In this document: piece after piece, positions 25,771 through 35,484 of the stretch
Layout: each line of letters opens with the position of its first letter
Numbering within the stretch: position 1 is the stretch's first letter
Source of the DNA: CAYMZZ01 sp044463125
Lineage (GTDB): Bacteria; Bacteroidota; Bacteroidia; Chitinophagales; Chitinophagaceae
DNA: 64,000 bases
Assembly (NCBI GenBank): GCA_044463125.1
Contig: JBIQMS010000012.1
Coordinates: 27,338 to 91,337 of the forward strand
Reading direction: 5' to 3'
Made by a program: the position numbers and the translations under genes
The notes under the pieces: model-generated
Told to the model about the DNA's origin: nothing
The model's database searches: none
Seen by the model: only the letters and a program-made list of their open reading frames with translations

Positions 25771-25773
25771 CGA

Positions 25774-27306
25774 TCAGCGGGCCTGCAAAACCTCGATGGT
25801 TCGAACCGTATAGGAACCATCGGCCAAACGGCCGCGGATGGCCAGCGGGAGGGGAGGGAAGTAGCCCTTTGGGTCGCGCAGCGAAATCTTCAGGTTATAA
25901 TTGCCCGCAGGCACATGGGCAGGTATGTGCAATTGGTCGGTATGTTGGATAGCAGTATCCGAAGGCAATAGAGCGGCGGGATTGAATGCGGAAGCCATTT
26001 CGAGCAGCAGACTGTCACTGCGCAGTTCATGGAATTGATAGTGAAGCAGCCAGGGCTCATAAGCCGGCGCCACTCCCTGGTTTTGCCAGAATATTTTAAT
26101 GGAGAGCTTGTTGCCGGCAACAATAGTTGAGTCAACTGTTCCAGCCACGGGCGCAATTCTGAAACCGGCAGCCAGTGTGGCGGCACGTACCTGGGTGGCC
26201 AGGCAGGGATCGCCAGGCATGGCAAAATTGCCATTGCCAAAGGAACTGGCATGATAGGTACGCACCTGGCTTTCCAGGTCACCCATCGAGCAACCGTTGT
26301 GATAGGCCGCGTCATGGATCGGCTCACCCACAATCGGTGCCTGCTTCCATCTTTCGCGGATGGCTTCGGCGAAAGAAAGACCCTCATGTACTACGGGATG
26401 CCGCTCCATATACTGTCGGATATAATCGTCGGTGGAACCCCAGTTGTCGCGCCGGATACCCAGCAAACCCTTATCTGTTTTCGCCTGCAATATCATATAG
26501 CCAATTTCCGGAGGTACCTGGGTGTTGCGTAGCAAGCCGCCATCGAGGCTGCCCAGCAATGCCACCAGGCGATAGGGTTTAAAGGCCAGGAGGTGGCTGT
26601 TTACAATCCGGCGCAAACTTTCCACACTCGCCCTTGTTCCTTCGGGATGGTCGCTCATCGTATTCACAATCGCGGCTTCATGCCATTCGCCAAAACTCCC
26701 GTAGCCACGAAGATCGATGTAGCGAACGACATCGCGGTAACGGACACCCTGAAAACTTTCGCTTTCCAAATGGTCAGCAATGGCCTGGTTTAATTGATCC
26801 AGCGCGTCGAGATAGGCGGAGCTGTTCCAGTTGGGTACCCACATATCCGATATGGGGCTTACCCAATCTTTCACCGTCTCGGTCTGCATTTGTTCGTGCA
26901 GGTAGGCGGGATAGGAAGCGATCTTCCCATCAATGGTAATGCTTTTGCCATCGTCGTGGCAGGAAGGGCAGGTGGGCATAATACCAAAACTGAAGGATTG
27001 CCGGTTGCGAATGGCATCCTGAATCTCCTGGTCGAAGAGGGTCCAGTCGTATTCGCCGGGTCCTTTCTCCAGTTGGGTCCAGCTAAATCGAAAATATTTG
27101 TCAGGGGAATAAGTAACGCTATCATTCACATAGCTCTGCGGAAAGGTATTCTGATCGTGCCATTGCTCCACGCCGCGACCAGGCGCCCGCAATTCATCCT
27201 GCGAACCGATCTGGAAAAACTGTAGGTTGCCGGGGTATTGAATTTCCTGTGTGCCGGCACAGGCGGTCAGGAACAACAATGCGATGAATAGGATGGCTTT
27301 CCACAT
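25774..27306 (-). CDS. Exported lipoprotein, glycosidase-like TIM barrel (possible DUF4832)
   Basis: This 510-residue protein has a lipoprotein signal with lipobox FLTACA (Cys16). The middle part reads like a TIM-barrel glycoside hydrolase: RFSWTQLEKGPGEYDW, RYIDLRGYGSFGEWHEAA (a probable acid/base Glu) and FAEAIRERWKQAP. The C-terminal about 130 residues form a beta-sandwich (SIKIFWQNQGVAPAYEPW to NLKISLRDPKGYFPPLPL), as in DUF4832 proteins. I infer a cell-surface or periplasmic glycosidase of unknown substrate. It lies downstream of the cohesin gene on the same strand, beyond a terminator, so it may be transcribed separately. Confidence 0.6.
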   Translation of the reverse strand: MWKAILFIALLFLTACAGTQEIQYPGNLQFFQIGSQDELRAPGRGVEQWHDQNTFPQSYVNDSVTYSPDKYFRFSWTQLEKGPGEYDWTLFDQEIQDAIRNRQSFSFGIMPTCPSCHDDGKSITIDGKIASYPAYLHEQMQTETVKDWVSPISDMWVPNWNSSAYLDALDQLNQAIADHLESESFQGVRYRDVVRYIDLRGYGSFGEWHEAAIVNTMSDHPEGTRASVESLRRIVNSHLLAFKPYRLVALLGSLDGGLLRNTQVPPEIGYMILQAKTDKGLLGIRRDNWGSTDDYIRQYMERHPVVHEGLSFAEAIRERWKQAPIVGEPIHDAAYHNGCSMGDLESQVRTYHASSFGNGNFAMPGDPCLATQVRAATLAAGFRIAPVAGTVDSTIVAGNKLSIKIFWQNQGVAPAYEPWLLHYQFHELRSDSLLLEMASAFNPAALLPSDTAIQHTDQLHIPAHVPAGNYNLKISLRDPKGYFPPLPLAIRGRLADGSYTVRTIEVLQAR

Positions 27307-27340
27307 AATGGTTGAACAGGAATAAGGTTTAACAAAAAAC

Positions 27341-27374
27341 GAGAACGCCCCCTGGATTCCAGAGGGCGGTTCTC
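27341..27374 (-). terminator. Rho-independent terminator after the cohesin-domain gene
   Basis: On the minus strand, GAGAACCGCCCTCT pairs with AGGGGGCGTTCTC around a 7-base loop (one bulge) and is followed by a run of six T (27334-27339 on the complement). It lies 28 bases after the stop of the 27402-29309 gene. Confidence 0.75.
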
Positions 27375-27401
27375 TATTGGTTACTCTCGGAAAAGTCCTT
27401 C

Positions 27402-29309
27402 TTAGCGAACGGTCATTTTCTTCACATCACTAAATCCATCGGCACTGAGTTTATAGAAATAAATACCGGTGGGCAGCGCATTGTCCTGGAAGGGGATCGC
27501 ATGCGTTCCTGCATCACGGGTGCCATTTACCAGGGTCTTCACCACGCGTCCATTCATATCATACACGATCAACTGTACCTGTGTACGGCGGGGCAGGGTG
27601 AAGCGGATGGTTGTTTCCTGGCTCTTGAAGGGGTTGGGGAAGTTTTGCTCGAGGGCGAAACCTTCCTTGCCACCCAGGTTGGCGGAAACCACAGCGGTGT
27701 ATTTGTAGCGACCGTCGAAATCAATTTGCTTGAGTTGATAATAATAGCGACGTGCTACCAGGTTATTGTCGGAATAGCTATAATCCTTACGTGTATAGCT
27801 GTCGCCAGCGCCATTTACAAAACCGATAGTCTGCCAGTTGCTGCGGCCATCGAGACTGCGCATGATTTCAAATCCTTTGTTGTTTTGCTCGCTGCTGGTA
27901 GCCCATTTCAATACAATACTGTTATTTCCTTCAGCAGAAGCGGAAAGGCTCAGCAGGCTTACAGGAAGTGTGGAGCACTGGGGCGAGTTAACATTGAGTG
28001 TTTGGAGACTACCGGTGGCATTACAACCATCATCACCTGTAATGCTGGTGAGGTCATAGCTGAATTGTCCTGCCGTGAAAATGGCATCTACAAAATAACA
28101 TGAGTTTTGATAAGACTGGTTTGGGAAGCCTTCTCCACCATAAAAGAAAACGCCGTTGCTCGAATTATCACCTGAGCTGTTTCCGGATGGGGCGGTCAGA
28201 TTTCCGTTGATGAGCGTGAAGGCATTGAAATACTCACCAGTTACTGAATAAAAACCATCATCAGAAAAGCAGGTAACCAGGTAAGTAGTGCCAGCTGTAA
28301 TGGCAACGGGGCTACTGAAGATCACTTCCTGCCAGCCGTTGCCTGATAAAGTAAAAAAAGCACTACCTAATAGAGTCTGTGAACCAAACTCGTATAATTT
28401 ACCACGAAATGTGCCCGTTGCTGTGCTATTCATAAACATCCGAACACCCTTGACATAACCATTTACTGCAGCTGTAAATTTTGTACCTACTTCAATGGGT
28501 TGTCCATCATTTGCATTAACAACTGCTGGTGTAACTGCAGGAGACCAAAGTGTTTCGTTGGGAGGATTGACAGTAGTGATGGTTCCACCTACATTGATGT
28601 TGTTGTAAGTTACTCCGTCAATTACCAGGTCAAATGGTGCTGTACCCGTAGCGGCATCTAACACTATATCGAAACTTTGACCATTACAGGTGGGGGTAGC
28701 TACCATTGTAGCAGTAGGAGGCGTACAAGCAGCGGCAATATTCACCGTTCCGTTATTAATCTGATCCATAATATCGGGGCTTGTTCCTTCCACTGCATTT
28801 GTTTCCCGACCAATGACCGTGCTAAACTCAAGGGTGGTGAAGCCCCCGGGTGGAATAGCAATGGCACGGAATTGAATTGTGAACAACACAAAATCCGCAT
28901 TTGGGTGACCCGTTGGACTAAGTGTAAATCGACCATGATCTATCTGTCCATTGGTATTCATAAAGGCAACAGATTGAAACGGCACTGTTTCATTCGGCAG
29001 CGAAGCAGAGGTACCGGCCGGAACGGTAGGTATTGATACCACCTCCAGGTAAGTGGGGTCAAAATTTACGTAAGCGTCAATGCCGCTCAAAGTTCCGCTT
29101 ACAACATCCACTGCAACATCAACGGTGAAAGTTTGGTTAACCGACACATTTGATATGGAAGGATTAAAGCCGATGTTTACGACGTCCTGTGCCTTAATAG
29201 ATAAAGCAGTCAGTAAGACGACAATAAGGGCGACACCTCTACGAATCGGTTGCATAGCCTTTTCAATAAATGAAAGGGCGTGGCTTGCATCTCTTTTCAT
29301 ATGTCTCAT
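27402..29309 (-). CDS. T9SS-exported protein with cohesin-like and DUF4082 domains
   Basis: This 635-residue protein has an N-terminal signal (about 20-40; a second start at 29255 gives a cleaner one). Residues 43-192 read as a cohesin: VSVNQTFTVDVAVDVVSGTLSGIDAYVNFDPTYLEVV, then RFTLSPTGHPNADFVLFTIQFRAI. About 245-410 is a DUF4082 domain (PIEVGTKFTAAVNGYVKGVRM). About 450-545 is a fibronectin-type sandwich, and 553-635 is a T9SS type A sorting domain (LEQNFPNPF to VKKMTVR). It should be exported and anchored on the cell surface. It lies 39 bases after the dockerin-bearing gene upstream, on the same strand, so the two are probably an operon and a binding pair. Confidence 0.72.
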   Translation of the reverse strand: MRHMKRDASHALSFIEKAMQPIRRGVALIVVLLTALSIKAQDVVNIGFNPSISNVSVNQTFTVDVAVDVVSGTLSGIDAYVNFDPTYLEVVSIPTVPAGTSASLPNETVPFQSVAFMNTNGQIDHGRFTLSPTGHPNADFVLFTIQFRAIAIPPGGFTTLEFSTVIGRETNAVEGTSPDIMDQINNGTVNIAAACTPPTATMVATPTCNGQSFDIVLDAATGTAPFDLVIDGVTYNNINVGGTITTVNPPNETLWSPAVTPAVVNANDGQPIEVGTKFTAAVNGYVKGVRMFMNSTATGTFRGKLYEFGSQTLLGSAFFTLSGNGWQEVIFSSPVAITAGTTYLVTCFSDDGFYSVTGEYFNAFTLINGNLTAPSGNSSGDNSSNGVFFYGGEGFPNQSYQNSCYFVDAIFTAGQFSYDLTSITGDDGCNATGSLQTLNVNSPQCSTLPVSLLSLSASAEGNNSIVLKWATSSEQNNKGFEIMRSLDGRSNWQTIGFVNGAGDSYTRKDYSYSDNNLVARRYYYQLKQIDFDGRYKYTAVVSANLGGKEGFALEQNFPNPFKSQETTIRFTLPRRTQVQLIVYDMNGRVVKTLVNGTRDAGTHAIPFQDNALPTGIYFYKLSADGFSDVKKMTVR

Positions 29310-29348
29310 TTTGGTGATTAGTTTGGTTGTTTAGGGTTCGTATTCTAT

Positions 29349-32300
29349 TTAAGGATTCTGTCCGATTTGATTGTAATTACTGATCAATAGACCAAGGTCT
29401 GCCAGGTTTACTACTCCGTTACCATTCAAATCTGCATTGGGAACATATGCCGGGTCTCCCAAAATTTTATTGTAACTGGAGATCAGCAAGCCCAGATCCG
29501 ACAGGTTGATCACGTTATTATTGGTGGCATCCCCCTCCAGCAGCGTACCGAAATTCAGGGCATTGTTGCCGGCAACAAGTACCTGATCGACCAGTACACG
29601 TTTCAGGGTATGTGCATTTTTCACCGCAATGGTATAGGTTCCTACGGGAATATTGGAGATACTGAAGTTGCCGCTCTGATCCGTGGTTATATCAAAGGTA
29701 TAAGCGGGAGTGGAATTATTGCCACTGGCATAGAAATCCACTTTCAGGGGTACTTCCCACTGGGCGTTCGGAGCGGCCGGACGACCCTGCAAGGTAACAC
29801 TACCATTGATATTCGCAAATTGAACTTCGGCATAGGTAGCCACATAAGCACCATTGGTCGCATCAAAGAAGGCGTACTGCGTGCCCTTGATAGTTTGTAC
29901 GGTATAGGTGGCGGGTTGGCCATCGCGGGTCAGCGCCGTCAAAATTCCATCTTCGGAATACAGAGGCAGCATGGCGCGCATCTTATAGGCATTGATCAGG
30001 GCGTTGATGGTAAAGCTCAGTTCATTGGCATTCCAACTCATGTTGCTGAACGAAGATCCGTTACGTCCATCAAGCCAGTTCAACATTTGCCGGGCTGAGA
30101 TTACGGGTACCCCTCTTGCCTTGGCTGCATTGATGATGGTGGTAGCCCCAATATGCTGCGCCGAATCGGTGTGCATATTGGCACAGAACACTCCAAAATA
30201 CCCTTCTGCACCTATGGCCTTGTCGAGCAGGGAACTGATATGCAGGCTGTAATCAATGCCCGATTCATCGGTCATCTGGGTGGGCACCTGGTACACGTCT
30301 ATTAATGAGCCATCCAGGTCGGCAAATCGCATGGGCATACCGGAGCCGGTAAACATGCCGGGTCGGTTTTGCACCCAGGCGGCGGGCCAGTAGTAATAGT
30401 TCACATCCAGGCGAATACCGTTTTGTGCCGACACCTTAGGCTGGCTTGCCCAGTCGCTCCAGGTAAGGCAGTGCGTACGATTGGTTACCGGTGCCGAAAT
30501 GCTGGGCAACTGGCTCAGCAGTTGGGGTATCTGTGCACTGAAGAAACCATTGAGACTTGTTTCGTCCCAGTTCTCACAATCTGTATTGGGATGCAGTGCA
30601 ATCTCAAATCCCTGTGCTTCAAAGGCGGCGGCTTCACTATCGGTAATTGGGGTATTATTGAAAATATAGGAAGTACTCCGTACCGCTTTCCAGTCTTTCA
30701 CATCCTGCTGCGTATTGGGCCCAAGGGTTTTCTGAATTTCAAAACGCCCGGTGGTTCCATCGTTCAGGTGGTCGTCACCCGTCATCACTACCGCTGCTTT
30801 AAAGTCCTGCGGCAGGAACCAGAATTTGGGCAGCGGCTTACGATGCAGGTTACCTTTTATTATGATACTGCTCAGCAAGCGCTGTTGCTCATCGGCTTGC
30901 GGAATGGCTACTTTGTCGAAATCAATCCAGTGGGGATCACCATTGGTGCCAAAGAACATATCATCCGATCGGATGGGGCCACTGGTGCCATCGCGTTTTT
31001 GGCCAGCCCAGGCGGGGTTGCCCTGGCGGGTGTAAACGATCGATTTGGGAAGATCGTAAGCGAAAGCTACGGCTTTACCTCCATTGGCACCTACTTCGCG
31101 CAGCGTCGCGGCAGGGAATGCGGTGGCGGTAGTAGCATTGGAATACAGGGTGGCCAGGCTCACTGCTCCATTCAGATTATACTGGTTGGCCGCGCTGTGG
31201 AATTGGATGGTTTCATTTACCAGTCCTTCACCCATGGGATGCCCCGTATTGATGAGCAGGTATTGGTCGGAAAGCGAGCCTCCGGCATTGGTAATACCCA
31301 GCAAGGTTTCCAGATCACTATCCGGTTTGAAGGCGATAAATGTGCCTCCCGCATCCACGAAATCACTGAACAACGTGGCTTGCGAGGCATCAACTGCCAC
31401 TTCACCAAGGATCACTACATCATAGTTCAACAACACGTTCGCATCTACTGCCGAAATATCCAGCACATTGAATTCATTCAAACCTTCGGCGCGCAGCATT
31501 TCTGCCGTGAAACGGCTGAAGGGGTTTGCAGCGCTATGAATCACCAGGATCGGACCACCCGGACCTTCACCGGGGTTACCCGGAGGGGGGTCAACAGTGG
31601 AGAAACTGATCACAGAATCGGCCGCCAGTTCGTTGCCAGCCTGGTCTTTCACACCCGAAGCTCCTGATTTGATGGTGAAAGTGTAAATGGAGCTATAAGC
31701 CAGGTTGACGTTGGGGGTAATGGTAGCCGTGCGGGTACCGGCAGTGTAACTCACATTGCAGGCAACAGGCGCGTTGCTGGCATCACGCAATTCCAGCGTG
31801 CTGCTACTGAGCGAAGTCTCATCCATGGGCTCATCGAAACGCACAGTGATGCTGCCAGCTACCGCGAAGTTGGTGGATTCGTGAATCGGTTTCGTACTGC
31901 TGATACCAGGAGGATCCACATCAGGCCCGGCAGTTGTGTTGAATACGACATCAACCCAGTAATTGTCGGCCTGAAAACTTTCGGTTGGGAAATTATGGTT
32001 CGCATTGTAAAGGTACACGCCATTGGAGCCGTTGGGCGGCCCGTCTTTTGTTGCCGTTAGCGGACCATTTAAAATCTCCACGCTGAAGTAGTCATTGGTT
32101 TTGGAATAGAAACCTTGTTGACTATGATAGGAAACCACATAAAGCGTATTGGCTGTTATTGCAAGGGGCTCGTCAAGGGCCTGCTCAACCCAACCTATAG
32201 CTGGTTCACTCGCGAAAGTTACTTCTGCCAGCAGGGTGCCATTATCCGACCAAATTTTTCCGGTATGTGTACCTACATCGAGGCTGCTTTTATAAAATCT

Positions 32301-34304
32301 AATAGCATTGATAAATCCATCTACATTCGATTTGAAACGCATACCCAACACGATTCCGTTCTCTGCACCCGCATCCTGTTGATTGGTTAATGCGGGGGTT
32401 TGAGAAGTTTCAAATACAGAACATGGACAATTCGGTGGTGCAGGGGGACCAACAGTCACGTTCACGGCGTTGGCGGCGGGGGCCGTGCCCTCGTCTTCAA
32501 TATTTCCGGAATCATCTACTGCGCGTACTTTGATTACCACGGCACCCTGAACAGTGGGTGTCCAGGCGAATTGCCAGTTGGTGCTGCCTTCGGCCACTAC
32601 CTGCCAGGTAGCGCCTCCATCGAGCGACAATTCAATGGTTGCCACCTGCGCGTTGTCGGATGCGGTTCCCTGTATAGTGATTGCTTCGTTAACGGGTATG
32701 GTGGCTCCTTCCAGCGGAGTGGTGATGATGGAAATGGGCTTTGTAATATCCGTGCTCTGTGTGGCAGCCACCAATCCTGCCATCAGGGTTTCGGGCTGCA
32801 CACCCATGTCGGCAAAAAGATTGACGGTAGCCTGCTGCATATCCGGATCAGGATCTTCTTCACCCCGGTCATGAAAACTGTCGAGTCCCCAGGACCATTG
32901 CACTGTGCCTGCGCCAAATACCAGCGCGCCACTGCTATGCCGGTAAAGAGAAAGTTTATGGATCTTGCCATTCACATTCGTACGCGAAAGGCGGATACGG
33001 CCTGCCGGATAAGTGGTAGCATAAGTGGATTGCTCAAAGTCCAGCTCATAGCCCAGTGTTCCATCCGGAAAAACTTTTTCGTCTTCACCACCTAAACTGG
33101 CGATGGAAGTATTTCGCCAAAAGCGGAGATTCCGGTAAGTGGAGGGTACACGTAGGGAGGTGGTAAACAAATCCCAGCCAATCTGGCCTGTTAAAGAATT
33201 TTCGGGGTTATTTCCGCCAAATCCTTCACCGCTTGGCGTGCGCCACAAACCCGTCCATTCAGGACTGGGGTCGCATTTGTTGCCACAGAAAATTTCGCCG
33301 AGGTCTCCTTCTTTATAGCAAACCAGGGTGCGATAAGGGGTATTGTTGCCGTCGACACTATTCTCCCAGCGGGTTTTCCAGTACACTTCATTACCACTGA
33401 AAAATGCCAGATGAACACCAGCAGCGCGTGCATTTTCCACGGCTGTCCGCTGCTCTGCCGACCAGTATTCGTCGTGCCCTACGGAAAGAAACACCTTATG
33501 CTGCAGGATCTTTGATCCATCGCGCGCCATATCCAGGTTGGTGGTGTACGCGATATCATACCCATTGCGCTCCAGAAAACGGATCATGGGATATTCCGCA
33601 TTGAAAATCCAGTCTTCGCCCTCTCCTCCGCCACCGCCACCCGCGCGAGTTACAAAGGGACGATTGTAGCTAACCTTAACCGCATGTCCTTGCGGGTAAG
33701 AAGTAGACCCCACATAAAGGCTGTTACCGCCATATACGTTGTAGGCCTGCCAGGTGGCATCAGACGCCTGGAAGAAAAGATCCGCATTGCTGGCATCATC
33801 GCGCACGATAAAGGGGATATGACTCTTGCCATTATTGTCCGTACGTTGCAATAACGCAATATAATATCCTGATACTGCATTGGCCGGAACATCCCAGTAA
33901 CCTGATTCGGCCCAGTTGCCGCAGTCGACAATACCGGTTGCCGGATCCTCAATAGGTTCAGGCTGGTTTTGGGGAAGAGTGGCCGTGATCACGCCATTGC
34001 CCCAGTTACGGGCGCCCAGTCCACCATAATACCCAAGTCGGTATATGGTAATGGTATAATCATTGGCATCCGTATCAATCTTAAAATAGATACGGTTTCC
34101 TTTATTTACACTAATATCTGTAGCAAATCCCTGTATGCTAAGGTCGCCGGCGCCATTTACATCCCATTCGGTATTGGGGCTGCCGGGCAGGGCGTTCTCT
34201 GTAACGATTGCGTTCTGTGCTGTTGTAGTTAAAAACAACAGCGAAAAGATAAGGCATACGAATAGTTGCTGCCGATAGGTACACGTCTTTAGAATCCCGT
34301 CCAT
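29349..34304 (-). CDS. Giant multidomain exported protein ending in a type I dockerin
   Basis: This 1651-residue protein has a signal peptide (1-29, ending TTTAQ). In order: about 30-510 a domain like the C-terminal part of the N,N-dimethylformamidase large subunit (HKVFLSVGHDEYWSAEQR, FFSGNEVYWKTRW); 520-625 an Ig-like domain; 635-790 a DUF4082 domain; 800-905 a Big_5-type Ig domain; 915-1150 a glutamine-amidotransferase-like Rossmann fold; 1160-1440 a polysaccharide-deacetylase-like barrel (VVMTGDDH, EIALHPN); about 1490-1585 a beta-sandwich; 1591-1651 two dockerin F-hand repeats (Asp1592 and Asp1625 as first calcium ligands). It lacks a T9SS tail. I infer a carbohydrate-active surface enzyme docking to the downstream cohesin protein. 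No catalytic activity is shown. Confidence 0.65.
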   Translation of the reverse strand: MDGILKTCTYRQQLFVCLIFSLLFLTTTAQNAIVTENALPGSPNTEWDVNGAGDLSIQGFATDISVNKGNRIYFKIDTDANDYTITIYRLGYYGGLGARNWGNGVITATLPQNQPEPIEDPATGIVDCGNWAESGYWDVPANAVSGYYIALLQRTDNNGKSHIPFIVRDDASNADLFFQASDATWQAYNVYGGNSLYVGSTSYPQGHAVKVSYNRPFVTRAGGGGGGEGEDWIFNAEYPMIRFLERNGYDIAYTTNLDMARDGSKILQHKVFLSVGHDEYWSAEQRTAVENARAAGVHLAFFSGNEVYWKTRWENSVDGNNTPYRTLVCYKEGDLGEIFCGNKCDPSPEWTGLWRTPSGEGFGGNNPENSLTGQIGWDLFTTSLRVPSTYRNLRFWRNTSIASLGGEDEKVFPDGTLGYELDFEQSTYATTYPAGRIRLSRTNVNGKIHKLSLYRHSSGALVFGAGTVQWSWGLDSFHDRGEEDPDPDMQQATVNLFADMGVQPETLMAGLVAATQSTDITKPISIITTPLEGATIPVNEAITIQGTASDNAQVATIELSLDGGATWQVVAEGSTNWQFAWTPTVQGAVVIKVRAVDDSGNIEDEGTAPAANAVNVTVGPPAPPNCPCSVFETSQTPALTNQQDAGAENGIVLGMRFKSNVDGFINAIRFYKSSLDVGTHTGKIWSDNGTLLAEVTFASEPAIGWVEQALDEPLAITANTLYVVSYHSQQGFYSKTNDYFSVEILNGPLTATKDGPPNGSNGVYLYNANHNFPTESFQADNYWVDVVFNTTAGPDVDPPGISSTKPIHESTNFAVAGSITVRFDEPMDETSLSSSTLELRDASNAPVACNVSYTAGTRTATITPNVNLAYSSIYTFTIKSGASGVKDQAGNELAADSVISFSTVDPPPGNPGEGPGGPILVIHSAANPFSRFTAEMLRAEGLNEFNVLDISAVDANVLLNYDVVILGEVAVDASQATLFSDFVDAGGTFIAFKPDSDLETLLGITNAGGSLSDQYLLINTGHPMGEGLVNETIQFHSAANQYNLNGAVSLATLYSNATTATAFPAATLREVGANGGKAVAFAYDLPKSIVYTRQGNPAWAGQKRDGTSGPIRSDDMFFGTNGDPHWIDFDKVAIPQADEQQRLLSSIIIKGNLHRKPLPKFWFLPQDFKAAVVMTGDDHLNDGTTGRFEIQKTLGPNTQQDVKDWKAVRSTSYIFNNTPITDSEAAAFEAQGFEIALHPNTDCENWDETSLNGFFSAQIPQLLSQLPSISAPVTNRTHCLTWSDWASQPKVSAQNGIRLDVNYYYWPAAWVQNRPGMFTGSGMPMRFADLDGSLIDVYQVPTQMTDESGIDYSLHISSLLDKAIGAEGYFGVFCANMHTDSAQHIGATTIINAAKARGVPVISARQMLNWLDGRNGSSFSNMSWNANELSFTINALINAYKMRAMLPLYSEDGILTALTRDGQPATYTVQTIKGTQYAFFDATNGAYVATYAEVQFANINGSVTLQGRPAAPNAQWEVPLKVDFYASGNNSTPAYTFDITTDQSGNFSISNIPVGTYTIAVKNAHTLKRVLVDQVLVAGNNALNFGTLLEGDATNNNVINLSDLGLLISSYNKILGDPAYVPNADLNGNGVVNLADLGLLISNYNQIGQNP

Positions 34305-34647
34305 TTTCTTTGTTTGGATTGGTATACGAAAAGGTTCTGAATTGGAAATTCAGGATATTAAAACCAACTTGATCTTGTGGAGGATATTGGGTTACAGCAT
34401 GAACCTTAAGCCATAGCCCGGGAGATATTTGAACGGATGTATGAAGCACATCCTTTGCATATCCAGTGGGTCAGGGGATAAAGATACTCCAATTCATGAA
34501 ACAAGCAAATCGTCTTTTTTCTATTTGTGGAAAAACCGGTGGATTTTAATCCGGCTCTTATGCAGCAAAAGTCCTCTGAAAATTGTCCCGGCCAATAATT
34601 ATTTTCCCGACTCTTGCATAGCCTGTTGTTTTTCAGCGATCAGCGTT
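34305..34647. other. 343-base gap without a gene; weak minus-strand promoter
   Basis: I see no gene here. A TATCTTTA sequence (one mismatch to TAnnTTTG) lies on the minus strand at 34479-34486, about 175 bases before the giant gene at 34304, which would give a long leader. A small hairpin, CTGAATT and AATTCAG around 3 bases, lies near 34337-34353. No terminator for the 34648 region is recognisable. Confidence 0.35.
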
Positions 34648-35328
34648 CTATTGCCGATTGCTGGTGTCCATTACAATCTTCTTCTTATTAAAATAATAGC
34701 CTAAAGAAATTCCCAGCCCCCTGTGCAAAATTTTTGGTCCACCATCCGCATTATTGAAGCTTCCCACTCCATGGGTGTACTGACCGTACAAAAATAGCCC
34801 AGAGGGCATTTCGTAGCCCAATTGAAAAAGAAAGCTGGCCGCATAGCGCCCGTATTCGCCAAATCCAAATACAAGATCCTGCTCACGCCGGGAGCCATTC
34901 TTCAGATCAAACTTTTCTTTTCCCATTATTTGAAAATCGAGCGAAGGCCCCGCCTTGATAAAGAAATGATTAGCTGCCTTTCCCAGGTCATATTGCAGCA
35001 GGAAAGCCAGTTCGAAGCTGTGCATACGCAGGTCGTTATTTACCGCTTCAGGGTCCGGAGGAAAAGCAGGACTGGTCAGATCAACCTGATAACCTTTCAT
35101 ACTATAAAAAGCGGCCGGGGTAAAGTAGAGCTGATTGTCGAAAGGAATTTTCCATCCGGCACCCAACTGAAAACCGTATTTCGAAGAGGTTTCCTGCTTT
35201 TGGCCACTTTGGGTGTATTTGGCACTTGTTGCCTGTGGTCCTGCAAAGATGGCAAAGCTGGATTGGGCATTGGCACCAAAAAACTGTGCCATCAGCAGGC
35301 AAGCACAAAAAAACAATCGCATACTCAT
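34648..35328 (-). CDS. Outer-membrane beta-barrel protein (PorT-like fold)
   Basis: The start at 35328 (MSMRLFF) gives a 226-residue protein with a signal peptide (1-20, ending GANAQ); the frame is open 31 codons further, but the extension is not signal-like. The mature part is an eight-stranded barrel of the OMP_b-brl_2 type: ALFAGPQATSAKYTQSG-like first strand, KYGFQLGAGWKIPFDNQLYFTPAAFYSMKG, GLFLYGQYTHGVGSFNN, LGISLGYYF. Such proteins are abundant in Bacteroidota, with no common function. It stands alone between the giant gene and the DinB-like gene. Confidence 0.78.
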   Translation of the reverse strand: MSMRLFFCACLLMAQFFGANAQSSFAIFAGPQATSAKYTQSGQKQETSSKYGFQLGAGWKIPFDNQLYFTPAAFYSMKGYQVDLTSPAFPPDPEAVNNDLRMHSFELAFLLQYDLGKAANHFFIKAGPSLDFQIMGKEKFDLKNGSRREQDLVFGFGEYGRYAASFLFQLGYEMPSGLFLYGQYTHGVGSFNNADGGPKILHRGLGISLGYYFNKKKIVMDTSNRQ

Positions 35329-35484
35329 ATGTGGTGTGGGCCGGTCGAGCCGGTTCGTTTGGTGGAATAATGACTGTAAATCAGGGGGTAATAACACAGG
35401 AGCTACCGGCGGACAAGCCACTAGGGCAGGTACGGGGTGGGATCAGGGCGTAAAGAAAATAAAATTAGCGGTAAAATCCAAGCA

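Noticed and set aside
30369..31667. Long plus-strand frame of 432 codons antisense to the giant gene
   Set aside because: It is a shadow of the 1651-residue gene; the composition and lack of domain argue against coding.
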